A stretch of 64,000 nucleotides of DNA from Yamagishiella unicocca. Lineage: Eukaryota > Chlorophyta > Chlorophyceae > Chlamydomonadales > Volvocaceae. The notes beneath the pieces are model-generated. The model saw nothing but the letters and a program-made list of their open reading frames with translations. It was not told the origin of the DNA and searched no databases. The position numbers and the translations under genes were made by a program. Shown in pieces: positions 1 through 12,000 of this stretch. The DNA lies in the NCBI GenBank assembly GCA_003116995.1, contig BDSL01000002.1:1696001-1760000 (forward strand). The letters are read 5' to 3'. How positions within the stretch are numbered: position 1 is the first letter of the stretch; the number at the start of each line of letters is the position of its first letter.

Positions 1-1
1 G

Positions 2-2203
2 GATAGTTCAGACGATGACGAGGCCGACGAAATTGACCACGAAGCCAGCGCGTTCTCTGACCATCACTCCAGCGATGATGACGAAGAGGAAGAGGTGGAG
101 GCTTGCCCCTCAAGTCGGCAGCGTATGGTTGGCCTTGACGAATCGGATGCAACTGCCGCCGAGCCCTGCGTCGCCGATGGGAGCCCCTTCTCCACGCCCG
201 AGGATGGCGCATGCAGGGGCATGGGCGCCGTGCACGCTGTCTTCGAGGCCTGGCAGCACGTTGGCGGCGGCCCCGCCGGCGCTACGGGTGCTGTTGGCGG
301 TTGCCCCCCTTCGCCGCTGGCTGCTGACCCGATGGTGACTGGTCTCACCGGCGCTCCTTGCGCATCGTCCCTACCGTACATGCCGCACGCCGTTTCAGTT
401 GCTGGCGACCCAGTTCACCCGGCTGTGGCCCCGGGCATGGTGCCTGTTGCCGCTGGCGGCGGCTCTCCACGTGCAGTTCCTGACATGCACGCAGCCCAGC
501 ACGCAGTGGTGTACGGCGGATGCCCCGAGTCCGTCGCGCAGTACGCCTTCATCCCAGCTGTGCCTGTTCGCCGTCCGCCGCCGCGGCCCGTCCTTGGGCT
601 GCATGACGGTGCTGCGGCTTGCTTGCCACCGTTATCCTCCCGTGCAGCGGCAATGGCAGCCGCTGCATCTCCAGCAACGGTGCCCGTTGCAGCAGTTGCT
701 GCAGCGTCGCCTGGCGCAGTGAAAGTGGAGCCCGGCGTCCAGGTGGCGGACAAGGATGACGACCATGCCGGCGACTGCTGCAGCACCGGCGGTGGTGCGC
801 CGGCAGATACCCAGGGCGACGCGCGCTACGCACGTGCCTACGTGCAAGAGCGGGCGTTTGAGGGATACGGCTACGAGTATCCTGTCTACGGTCCTTCGCC
901 GCACGCCTGCTATCCCTGCCATCCGCACCACCCCTGCTGCTATCGGCCCCCAGCCTACCCTATGCCGTACCCATACCACGCCATGTCCTCGGCGTCTTAC
1001 CCACTGGCGGCAGACTGCAGCAGCGGCGGCGCTGGAGGCGGCGCCACTAGTAGCTTCTCGCCTGCCGCACCGTGGCCGGCGATGGCGACCGAGGGGGGCA
1101 TGCCGTACCCGCAGCGGCAGGGCAGCGTCGAGTCCTGTGGCCTCCCCGAGGCCTGTTTCCCTCACCACCGCCACCCAGCATGGGCCAGCTGGGTCGCTGC
1201 TGACGGCGGCGGTGCGTGGCAGGGCGTCCCCCAGTATGGCAACGATGTGGGTCCTCGCTGCTGCCCAGGCCGGAACGGCGCACCACCAGCATGCGCCTAC
1301 GTCGCCCGCTGCACCGCAGGCCCCGGCTGCCCGTGCGCAGCTCGCCCAGAGGCAGCCAGGTTCCACGGCTGCTCCGGTCCTTGTGCACATTCGCACGGCG
1401 CGTGCCCCGTGATGCCGCACGTGGGCTTCATGTACGGCGGTCGCCAGGGCCCTCAGCTGTATCCCGCTGGCTTGGAGGCGTGGGAGGTTGCGCCGCCGGC
1501 TGTGCCCGCCTGTCGCGACCATCAGGGGTGTGTGGAGGGCGAGGCGTGCAGCAGCAGTGTTTCCGAGCATGTCCCCCACGAGCCCCAGGAGCATGGACGC
1601 TGGTCGCCTTGCAGTGGCACCTCGGCCCATGGACGTCGGCAGGCGTCGAACCTTCCGGGAGCGGGGATGTGCAGCCAGCCGCAGCTGGTACCCATCCCAA
1701 TGGCGATGATGCATGGCCACCATCACCTGCACGGCCACCCAGCATACTACGCCTCCGCGCGGGGCTTGGCTACCGCCGGCAGCGTCACTAGCATGGCTAC
1801 CTTGGCGCCAATAGCAGAGGAGTCGCCGTTCATCACGCCGGCATGCGCTGACGCGGGGCGGCGGCTTCATGCCTGGGGATTTAATGGCGCCCTGCATCAC
1901 GGCAAGCAGCCCAAGACTGTTGTGGACATTGTCCCAGCTGCTGATGCGGACGTTTCGCCGTACCTGGCTGACGCACCCCCCGCACCTAGCGCGTCGGATG
2001 CGGCTGGAGCGTCGTTGGTTCAGCCTGAAGTGCGTCCAGAGCCTCAGGGCCCGGGCCCGGAAGGTGTCGACTGCTGCCTGGGTCTGGTCGACAGCTTTGG
2101 CCCGGCTGCGCGTGAGGCCATTGACCATGATCTAGCCTTCGCATGGGAAAATTTCGTCGCCGGTGACGCAGTGTTTGAGGCGAACCTGCCTGCCAATGAG
2201 TGA
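2..2203 (+). CDS. C-terminal part of an acidic, His/Cys/Pro-rich protein of unknown function
   Basis: I do not recognise this protein. The frame is open from base 2 to the TGA at 2201-2203, about 733 codons without an intron, so the 5' part of the gene lies outside the window. It starts with two acidic clusters (residues about 1-35, rich in Asp, Glu and Ser). A long low-complexity region follows, rich in Ala, Gly, Pro, His and Cys, with a Tyr/Pro/Cys/His-rich stretch around bases 870-980. The end is less biased and acidic, finishing in PANE. An acidic patch followed by a long disordered region suggests a nuclear or regulatory protein, but this is inference. The next gene downstream has a similar basic/acidic then low-complexity layout and the same orientation, so the two could be diverged tandem copies; no clear residue-level match was found. 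Large antisense frames here are shadows of the GC-rich coding sequence. Confidence 0.7.
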   Translation, partial: DSSDDDEADEIDHEASAFSDHHSSDDDEEEEVEACPSSRQRMVGLDESDATAAEPCVADGSPFSTPEDGACRGMGAVHAVFEAWQHVGGGPAGATGAVGGCPPSPLAADPMVTGLTGAPCASSLPYMPHAVSVAGDPVHPAVAPGMVPVAAGGGSPRAVPDMHAAQHAVVYGGCPESVAQYAFIPAVPVRRPPPRPVLGLHDGAAACLPPLSSRAAAMAAAASPATVPVAAVAAASPGAVKVEPGVQVADKDDDHAGDCCSTGGGAPADTQGDARYARAYVQERAFEGYGYEYPVYGPSPHACYPCHPHHPCCYRPPAYPMPYPYHAMSSASYPLAADCSSGGAGGGATSSFSPAAPWPAMATEGGMPYPQRQGSVESCGLPEACFPHHRHPAWASWVAADGGGAWQGVPQYGNDVGPRCCPGRNGAPPACAYVARCTAGPGCPCAARPEAARFHGCSGPCAHSHGACPVMPHVGFMYGGRQGPQLYPAGLEAWEVAPPAVPACRDHQGCVEGEACSSSVSEHVPHEPQEHGRWSPCSGTSAHGRRQASNLPGAGMCSQPQLVPIPMAMMHGHHHLHGHPAYYASARGLATAGSVTSMATLAPIAEESPFITPACADAGRRLHAWGFNGALHHGKQPKTVVDIVPAADADVSPYLADAPPAPSASDAAGASLVQPEVRPEPQGPGPEGVDCCLGLVDSFGPAAREAIDHDLAFAWENFVAGDAVFEANLPANE

Positions 2204-4364
2204 TCTAGGCGGCTCCGTGACTTCAGCAGGCATAGCGTGCTGTGATAGTTATTGATGCACCGTTGCGACCTGGCATGTGCTAAATTCGCATAGGCATCGC
2301 GCGCTGTTTTACAGTTATAGCAGCGCAGCAGGCGAATACTTGAGGATGCACCGCGCCGGTTCGGAGCCGGGCATGTGGGTTACGCAGACAGTTGATGCGC
2401 AGGAGTACCATGCAAGCGCGAGCATATCGTGTCAGTCCAATCTGCGAGGATGCATACACGCGGATAGCAAGGCGTCTGCCGGTGTTTAGCCGGAATGTGT
2501 GTGTGTCGGTGATTTTCGAGCTGCTCGTAAGCGGTGTGGTCTTGAGGACCAGGATGTGACCAAGTGTGGTTCTTCTCGAGGACGGTAGGTGATCAGAGCA
2601 GCTTTCTGTAGACGCCATAGACTATTCTCTTCTCTGACAGTCCCGCTCAGTAACTGGCTCCCGAGACAACCCCCTAGTGTGACCAGGCGCACTGAGATGG
2701 AAATTATAAGTGTGCGCGTGGCTCGGACTATTACGTATGGGTTTCAATAGGTGTTATCATTATTCGTCTGCCTGCGTCGGCACACATGGCATCTACCTCT
2801 TCGTACTGTTCCATCTAGTGCAGTTGGGTGGCTTTGCACCTGCGTGTGTGTCGCTGACCACTGCTATCGTGCTGTTGTACACAATGTTCTATCAGTTTGA
2901 ATTGATGTAGTGAGAATTTCGGACGTGGGTGTTGTCGACTATTGAGATACCGGACCTTGTTGTGCTGTTTGGGCAGGCGTCTTCATATGCGCCCCTGCCG
3001 ATACCTCATGACATGACTGCTGCGAAGCTGCAGTGACAGAATATGGGGTACAACTCGCATGTGTAGGTTTGCATCAGGCGACACATGCGCTTTAGTGGTT
3101 CCACAGGAAGCGGACATGTTAATGACGAAATGGAGATGACATGATTGCCTGGATGGTCTTGTGCCGTTTGCACGGACAACCCTGGTGCAAAGCTATTCGT
3201 GTATCGCCTGCCTGGGATCAGTGTTTCGCAGGTACCTCGCCGGTTATAGCGGGTTGGTTGTGGTATGCTACTCGGCCGTTGGTGTTGGTTTGGGGGCCAA
3301 ATCTTCTGAAAATGAGATTCCACGGTGCAGCATCTGCTACAACATGGATGTAAACAGTATTTAGAGTCCCAACTGTCCAAAATGCTCACCAACATTACGG
3401 AACTTCTCTTCTCAAGTATATACCACATAACGCGTGAGCGGCATTACGGTACGGCTTGAAGCCGACTGAACATGCAACCATTACCGCAATCCCACCCCGC
3501 GTAGCAAGCGTCTAGGAGCATGAGCCGGGGGGGTCGGTAGAGGCCAGCCGTCACCGCACGGCAGGCGCTCAACTGAGCCAATGTTCAGCATATACACATA
3601 AATCCCTTGCACCAAATCTCGTTCGGCCCATCAGCCACAGAAATGGCCGCGCGCATTTCACTTGTATGTCCTCGCACGTAGTCGGCGCTTTACATTGAAC
3701 TTACATTGAATGCATTGCATACGTTTTCGAGGGAACCCTCATTTCGTATCGCATTATCCTTACCTGAACACAGGCGTGTAAACACCGTGTGAAAATTACA
3801 TAAGCCGAACGTGCCCAACGTACCGGTTCATCCCGAGAGGTATGGTGTTGTGACTCCACTTGCGCCAATGATATGGGTGCTATCGTAAACCTTACTAAAG
3901 CGGCTGAAACGGGCAAATCGCATGCCTAGCAACATATACGACGCAGCGTTGCAACGCCTCCGCCTACGACACATGTACGACTTGCAGACAAGGAAGCGGG
4001 AAAGGCAGAAAGTAAACAGTTCCACTTCTTCTGCGTTGCACGTCGCATCGAACAAACTGATACGATAATAGAATAAGCATTATCGACAATATCTGCCTGG
4101 ACGCACTTGTGCTATGCTAGCAACCTGGCAATACGCACACGCTTTGACGCACATCGCCTATTGGACCTGACTTGCGGGTGTCTGGTACATCCTGAGCGCT
4201 GTTGCAAGGTCAGTTGTTGCTTTCTTGCTCGTCGGACTCGCGTTCTCAAACGCTGCCATGCAGTCATTTTGCTCCTTGCCTATTCAGCGTTGTTCAGTTC
4301 TCTGGGTATTTTCTCACGCTATGCTTTAACCCGTGGGAGCAGGACTCGATAGCCATCGGCAACA
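2204..4364. other. Intergenic interval between the two acidic-protein genes
   Basis: No convincing exon was found on either strand. The base composition is clearly more AT-rich than the neighbouring genes. It probably holds the long 3' UTR of the upstream gene and the promoter and 5' UTR of the next one. A TGTAA, the volvocine poly(A) signal, occurs near 3349, but it is over 1 kb from the stop codon and could be chance. Confidence 0.5.
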
Positions 4365-7300
4365 ATGTCTACCGGCGGTGGTAGCAACCGACGACGGCCT
4401 ATGGGCTTCTTTGGGCCCTTCAACAAGTGGTGGAGCGATTTCTTCCTACAGAATGGCCGTCGTCCGAGCAAAATAGACATTGAAACGTGCGTTGATGCGG
4501 TTCCACGGGGGGGTGTACTTTCGGCGGGCCAAGCAACTTTCGCGGTGCTTTTTTCGTCTACATAGATGGTTCTATGGTGTATAATATAGTAAGTTCTTAA
4601 CCGGCGTTTCCAGTCGCCGCGCCCTGGCCAACGGACCAGCTCAATAGAGACAGCTGGACCCGCGTGACTCGCGACCCTCGATCCACGCGGCATGTTACCA
4701 TGTGCTGGCACGACGTCGCAATTAACGACGCTTAACTAGTAGCCAAAATCCAACAGCCGTGAACTATTGCGCTTTGTCGCCACCCGTGTCCTTCACTGTA
4801 TGCAGTTGGCGCGCCGAAAACCTGGCTTGGCGACCTGAATTGAGCGTCGAGGACATCGTTCAGCACTCCAAAGGTCGCCGGGACCCAGAGAAGAACAGGT
4901 GAACTTGGGTTTAGATAGAGTGCACGTACCGCAGGAGGTTTCGAAGGTTTGATGGTTTTGCAGGTCTGGCGGCCTCGTTACTTAAACGCCCATTCTCTCA
5001 GAGGGCCCGATGGGGCCATATCCTCTGAAGGGGAAAATACCTCCAGGAAACCTGTGAAGAAAGCCACTAGCCCAACTTCAAGATTGCAATGCACGCTTGC
5101 CATGCGTCAACGCGATGTAGGCTTTACTTCGTTGAATACCGTCGTAAAATGAAGGCGGCAGCCAGAAAGCCTGTCCGGAAGTGCGCGCGGAATCGGCGAG
5201 GCTCGGCCGGAGAGGCTGAGTTGTTCGAGGACTGGGAGGAAGAGCAGCCCGATGACGATGAGGATGACGACGAGGATGCTGCACTCACGGCAGCACCAAG
5301 GCGGCAGGAGCCGAAGGAACCGCGGCCCGACGAACAGGAGGTATGCAATGCCTGGTTGCACCGTGCTCCGTGGGGCACCGCCTCATTAGATTGCGCGGCA
5401 AAGCTGCAAAGATGTACCACCTACACAGCGTCAAAGGATTTCAGGCATGTGAGGTACATAACATATGACTGCACGCGAACAACCCGCCACTTGATATTTA
5501 TGCTGTCAGTGTCTCGTCTTAGGATCCATGCATGTCCCGCGTACCCAAACCGTGTTCAGGCACCAGTAAAGCACAACGAAAGCTTCATGCAGTCAGAGTC
5601 TCCGCAGTCCTGCTCATCCCTGCTCGATGCCCGATCAGAACCGGTTATGGCGGCAGTGCCTGAGATGGCGCAGCCGAAGGCCATCTCTTGCAGCCTGGGC
5701 GAGATCAGTGATACGGCTGGCCTTCAACCTGTAGCTGCCGGCCCAGGAGCAGCGGGCGATACCATGGTGGCTTTGTACGGCCGGCCCCTGCTGACCACGG
5801 CCCATGCCTGCGACCCTTCCAGTGCCAACGCCGCAATGGCTGGCATAGCCCCAATACACATTCCGGTACGGCGGACACGAGGGCCGGCATTGTTAGCTGG
5901 TCTGCGCCGCAAGATTGGTCTGACCGGCAGCTTCTTGGCTGAGAGCTGTCATCAGGACGGTCACGGCGAGGCGCCCTGTGGGTGCACAGATACCAGCGGC
6001 GCAGTCCCCGCCCCTGCTTCCACAGCCGCCGCCAGTGCTGACCCGGAAATGGTTGAGACTGCACGCGCTTCCGCCTTCAACCCAGATTCCAATCCAGCGA
6101 GCACAAGGGAAGAGGCATACAAGTGTATGGGTGGCGTTTGCGGCGACACCATCAGCGCACCGCAGAGCAGCTGGCTGACCTCCCAGGACGAGCGCTTAAA
6201 CCAGGCTGTCGGCGGCGTCTTTGACGACATTTTTGGGCCAACGTTGTGGGGCGGCGGTACCGCGTGGCCTGACGTACCGGAAGGACTGCACCCGGTGTGG
6301 ATGCCTGGTTGGGCTCCGCTTGTAGAGGAGGCGCCAATGCTCGACGTGATGCAACTTCACGGCGTACAGCCCCTGGCGGAAAGTGTCATTGCTCCTGCAG
6401 ACGAGGTTAGACACGCGGACGCCGCAGGCGGTGCATTGGCACCCGGCGCGTCGATCACCCATGCCTGTGGCGATGTCCTGCTGAGGACCTGCAGTACTAG
6501 CAGCATCAGCGGCATCAGCACATGCAGGGGCGCCCGCGGGCCCCAACTAGCAGGGCGCGCAGCATCTGGTGCGCCACCCAACCTGCCGCCGCTCCGCTTG
6601 GCGCGGCCGATGGCAGCGGCGGTCACCGAAGCAAAGGAGCCGACAACAGCCGCGCCGGGGTCAAAGCGCTCTCCTCCCTGGCCAATCGTACAGCGCGATA
6701 GGCTCTCGGCTGGCAGCGGCAGTGCCGAATGCAGGAATAGTGGCAGTCCTGCTGCATCCTCCTTGGACGCAGCGTCCTCGTTGGAACTACCTGTGGCGCC
6801 GTCCCCAAAGCGGCAGCGTCCTAGCTCTGCGCCCGCGGGACAGGAAATGCAGCACCTGATCCAGCAACGGTATCCGGGAACAGCAGAGGCCATGTTGGCG
6901 TCGGGACCATCGGAGGCGTTTTCCTCGTCGTCCTGCTACCCTGTGCCCCCACTGGACAAGCTAAATGGACTTCTCGGTGAAGCCTGCTTGCCAAGCGGCA
7001 TGGTGTACGATTGGCCTGCGGGGAATGCCTGCTCGATGCCGTCCGACAGCAGCAGTGCCAACCGTTCGCCCAGAAAGTTGGCGCCCCTCGGAGATGCCTT
7101 GCTTCAACCCAAATTCGGCACTTCGGCGGTGTCAGGTGCGAAAGGTTGTGTTTCAGGGCTCCTGCTTCCAGGGGCCAGCGGGGCTGCGGCACAGCAGCAG
7201 CACTGGCATGTTCGGCTGCAACGGCGCGTAACGAGCGACAGCAACCACGATATGTGCGGCTGTGCGGAGGCCGACGTACTGGACCCGACTTGGCTTGACA

Positions 7301-7503
7301 ACCTGTTGGTCGACCCTGAACCGTTGTACGTCGAGCAGCAGCAACAAGCGCCGACCTCAGGGCCGCATGCGGTGGCCAAGGAGTGCGGCGACGGGATTTT
7401 CAGCGTGACGGATGTAGGTGAGGACAGCGTGGCCGCATGGAACCAGCTGCTTGAGCAGGGTTACGCGGGGAGCGATGCGGTTTGTTTCGTTGGCTGGGCG
7501 TAG
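4365..7503 (+). CDS. Low-complexity protein with a basic N-terminal block and acidic patch, unknown function
   Basis: Three exons fit: 4365..4486, 5121..5340 and 5608..7503, giving about 745 residues. Intron 1 has a GTGCGT donor and a TAG acceptor with matching phase 2. Intron 2 is phase 0, and its length is a multiple of three, so the frame stays open across it; a second acceptor 15 bases upstream is also possible. The N-terminus reads as an aromatic/basic segment (KWWSDFF, then NGRRPSKIDIE, then VEYRRKMK) running into a basic stretch and a strongly acidic run (about residues 65-90). The remainder is Ala/Ser/Pro-rich and ends near a Trp/Leu/Asp segment (LDPTWLDNLL) that could be a short acidic activation-type motif. 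The basic block plus acidic tail suggests a nuclear protein. I cannot assign a family. The start is the first ATG giving this frame. Confidence 0.65.
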
Positions 7504-9063
7504 GCTGTACAGGGCTCGTTGCAGTACGCGCAGCCTAGGTAGTTTTGTTGGCGGTGCCGGCGCTGTTTGTGAGCTGCGTTGGAATTCCTAACTGCACTTG
7601 GGTACGTTCAGGTACGTATCCAACTCCTCACTGCAAGACGATATAGAAAGATCCATGCTGCTGCAGCAGCAGTACAGGTGATGCGAAGGCATCGTCGTAG
7701 GCTTGGTCGCCGCGCCAGAATGGCATGGCGGAGGGAACATAGTTTGTCGGCGTTCCTCGCGAGTTGGACCAACACGGTCAGATGTGGCATGCAGCCTCGG
7801 ACGAATTTCCTTGTGATAGCGTCAAAAATACAAAGATTGACTTGCAGGTGTGGAGGGGCTGTGCCGGCCATGTCCCCGTAAGGGTGTCTTCGGCTAAGCC
7901 CGCATCGATAGTCTCGACTCTACACTTTTCCTGAGCAGCAAACGCACCGTTACCTTAGTCTTGGATGTTGCATGGACGATCAGTGTAGATATCGCAATTA
8001 ATGGTGAAATGATGTGTAGGTGTTCGTGCGTGTAGTTAGTTCTGGTGAATCAATGCAGAAGCAGATGCTGCATGTAGGTCCAGGTGTGCATGTGCGTCCA
8101 GGCGACACTTATTGGTGACTTGAGATCGCGGCATTCCTCATTTTGACGTGTCGCTGTATGCCGCATCATACGAGGCAATCACTTCCCCACATCATTGACA
8201 GTTCGTTGCGCTCCGATGGTGTCCCGTCCTCGTGAGGACCTGTGTTTCAGTAGCGATTATGACGCTTCATCGAGTTGGGGGGATCCTGCTCGCTGCTGTG
8301 CCTGTCCCTGAATAGGGCGGGCCTTAGATGGCTGGTGCGTGTGTGCAGGCCCAGCCATGTGGTTGAGTGAACATTTCACACTCTGGAGACAATAAGTGGG
8401 TAAGGTCTGAAAGCGGGCTTGGCTGTGCGACTGTTGGGCGCTGGGACTCGTTTTGCGCATTGAGTTTGCCGGGTTTCGGTTAGGCAGCATGTCGGCGAAG
8501 GTAAGGCATGCCGGAGCAATAGCTAGGCACTCTCCAGAGGTCTCAGGAAGGCGTAGCCTCAGTTCAAGTTTTCCAACTAATGTGTTATTATTGCTTTTCC
8601 TTAAATGGCGAAACTATTCATTCGGGGGCTCAGCCAGGGGTTGATAGTAGAGTGTACATGGGTAGCGGGACTAGCGCTGTCGGGTTAGTGCTTGTCGATC
8701 GGATGAGTTGGTTGCCCTTCGAGCAATGTGTCGTAATGTTCACGGACGCAGGGTTTGACAGCTCCGAAGATGGTGTAGTGCGTGCATCCCATTGCAGCAG
8801 CTGTTATTATTTTAAATAACCAACCATTTGCAGTTGGGCTGAACTGTCTACCTCCTCTTATCCCCCTCGGCCATGGGTCCGTAGGCATCTAGGCTCGCTC
8901 TGTACGTCCAACAGGATCTGGCCCGTCCAGCTAAGGTGAACTTCATACTGCATGCACCCATTCGCCAAGCGCAATCCTCCTGGAGCTGATCGCACAAAAT
9001 GGCCGTAATCAGATCACGATCTGTCAACCGCGCGCATTCGTCTGCTGACTCCTATCTGCCCCG
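7504..9063. other. Convergent 3' interval
   Basis: This lies between the plus-strand gene ending at 7503 and the minus-strand gene ending at 9064. It is AT-richer than its neighbours, and the only open frames are under 110 codons with no recognisable protein. It probably holds the two 3' UTRs. I found no clear TGTAA near either stop codon. Confidence 0.5.
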
Positions 9064-12000
9064 TTAACCCCCGTTGCCATTGTTGTTGCCGCCGGGAACA
9101 GGAGTATTGAACGTTGCGGTGAGGCCCCCGGGGATGCGGAAGTTGCCGTACGGTCCAAAGTTGACAGCTGTGGTTGCAAACCCGGGTCCGGTGCCCGTGA
9201 TGATCCAATTGGGCTTGTAGTTGACCCTGCATTGGAGGCCAAACCAACCAACCGGAAAGGCGTTAGGGAACGCGCTTGTCGGCACAGTCTGCTTGTGTCG
9301 GTTGCACTCATCCCAGCCCCGACATTGCTGGCCACTGGCGGCAGCTGGCCCACGCGCCCACCCCACACGCCGCGGCTTGCCTGCTACCATACCCACAGCC
9401 GGGAGCTGCTAAAGGCGGGTTTTGTAGCAGTAAGCAGGTGAGAGTTGATGCCATTAAGCTGGTGCCGTGTTGAAACCCATTTGTCGAAAACCAAATGGTA
9501 CTGTGCGCGTGCGGCAGCCCCTTCCTTTTGTGCCGCAAGCATGCAAGGCGCGCTCGACTGCACCCCCAGGCCATCGATCTACTGCCGTGCCTAAAATGCT
9601 AGCCAACACGGTTAGCAAGTACGACACTATGTGTGACTGGACACGAATCGCAAGTACGACACGAGGCGATGTGACTGGACCTACGGTCTTTTGGGAACCA
9701 ACCGATATTACTAGCACATGGCTGTAGTTGCTACCTAATTTGGGGGTGCGTACCGGTCAAATGTGTTCTGTCCGGTGTTGGCAAAGGCGGATCGGGTGAC
9801 TTCTTCAGGGAGCAGCCGACCCTTGGGTCCTTGGTTAACTTGAGTGTCCTGCGGCCATCCGGCAAATGCAAATGATTCGCGAGGACATGGTTCGATCAGC
9901 CAGGGGCGGGACAAGTCCAATCCACAAAAATGTTATTGCGGTGCTCTGCTGCTCCCTCCTGCAACGTCAGCCAACTGGGATAGAAGCACAGTAAGACAAA
10001 TGATGACCGAGACCGGTGCTTACAACGAGGTTCAGCTGGTTGCCGGTGACGCCGTTCAAGCCGTTGAACAAGACGTTGCTGGCGAAGCGCAGGCCCAGCG
10101 ACCCCGCCACAGTGCTGCGGCTGGTCCTGTCAAAGAAGTTTGGCTTGGTAGTAGCGGTGAGGCCTCGCTGCGTACATGGCACTCGGAACAGTCCAAAATA
10201 TCCAGGACGGACAGAAAGAATGAGATAATATGCACGAAGAATTTTAGGAAACACGGTATGCACATGTTGCACATCACTTGGACCGCGCGGACAGCAACAC
10301 GCGGCCAAGAGTTCGCAGCCTCGTTCTTCGCGGGAGGCAGCCCACGGAGAGATGCTCCAGGAGACGGATCCACGTTCGTTAGCTTATGGCAGCACGCCGT
10401 TGGCGCTGCACCACAGCTGACCGCAGCGACCTCACCTGCCCAACGGCTCCGATGCCGGTGTACTGCTGCACCGTCTGGTCGTACACCACCTGCGAGAAAG
10501 CGCCACGGGGTCAAGAGCTGCGTCACCACGCCCTGTCGCCTGCAGCGCTATCGGTAGCGTCCTCACAGGTTAGGGCGCTGCAGAGCGCCACCCCAGACAA
10601 CGAACGACTCGTGCGGGAGACCCTTGCCCGATGATGCGGCTGACGCAAGGGCCACCCGGTTCTCCGTTATATGGTCATATTCGCCACCCGGTTCTCCGTT
10701 ATATGCTTCACACGCTACTGCACAGTAGTTTGTTTCCCTTCCAGTAACCGGCTGCCGACGAGTCAGTTATTTTTACAGTCAACCCAAGCCCACCAGCGTG
10801 CGCGCGCGACCAGGTGTCCGAAGTCTTTGCACCAGCTACACTTCCCACGTCGGGTAACCCGTCCTCTTTCGTAACCCCCCAAAGCACCGTACGGCGTTAG
10901 CTGTACGGCGGTACGGTAAGGTACTCGCCTGGTCAGTGCTGACTCCTAGGAAGGTGACTAGATCGCGATCAGCGCACAGAAGGAAGGGCGGCTGGCAGAA
11001 GGGGAAGAGCTCGCGAGTGCGGTTGCCATTGCCGTTGTCGTTCCCATCACTGTTACCGTCGCCGTTGCCGTTACCGTTGCTCTTGTCGTTCCCGTTGCCA
11101 TTGCCGTTGTTGCGAACACTGAAGGCCGCCGGGGTGCCACTGGCGTGCAGACCTCCGCCCCAGCCCGCATACGGGCGGCCACCGGGGCTTGTGGTAGCCG
11201 CAGCACCTCCGCCGCCTGCAGTGGGATTATCGCCGCCGCTCGCTCCATCCCCCAACGCCGCCCGTGCATTGCTCCTCGACGCGCCGCCAGTGTCACCCCT
11301 AGATGGACCTGGCTGCGGCCGCCTGGGAGCCGGTGCGCCTCCCGCCCACTGCGCAGCCATTGCTGCCGCCGACGACGGGTCGACAGCTGTGCTGCCGTAC
11401 ACGTCGCTATCGTACTCGTCCGCGCTGCCTGCCAAGGCAGCGGTGCCAGCACCTCGGTCGCTCGGACCGGGCCATCCGGTCGCTGCCACGCCGCCGCGCA
11501 CAACCCCGCCGCCGCCGTCGCCGCCGCCGCCGCTTCCGCCGCTCCGTTGTCCACCCATTCCGCTGCTCCGGAGAGCGATGCCTTGGCCATCGCCGCTGTT
11601 AGCTGCTGCGCCATCGCCACCTGCTGCGGCCTTTGGAGTACCGGTGTTGTACAGGTCATACAAGCCCCACAGGACGTCACCCGAGCTCAGGTTCTGGAGG
11701 GAGGCGGGGTCCAAAACGAGACCCACCCCCTTCACATGCTGTACGGTAATCGTGTTGGCTGCAGCACTGCTCCCAGCTGATGGCGTCATGGCTTCGCCGC
11801 TGCCGGCAAGACGTCCGTCGCCGTCGGCAAGGCCGCTGCTGCTGCCACCGGCACTGCCCCCGTCACCCGCAACACCACTGCCACCGCCACTGCTGCCGCC
11901 GCGTGGGCTGGCGCCAGTGGCCTGACCTCCATCCCTGGCCACGGTGGGCTGCCTGCCTTGCTTCCACTGCTGCTGAAGCCGCTGGAGCCATTGCGCCCCC

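Noticed and set aside
632..2128. 498-codon minus-strand open frame
   Set aside because: It is antisense to the acidic-protein gene, has an erratic Arg/Ala/Val composition and no splice or family support; a shadow of GC-rich coding DNA.
8580..8819. 79-codon plus-strand frame in the 7.5-9 kb interval
   Set aside because: No family resemblance, no splice partners, and it lies in the expected 3' UTR interval.
10936..11925. 329-codon plus-strand Pro/Leu/Ala-rich frame
   Set aside because: It is antisense to the low-complexity exon of the secreted-protein gene; the Leu-Pro runs are the reverse complement of Gly/Asn/Gln repeats.
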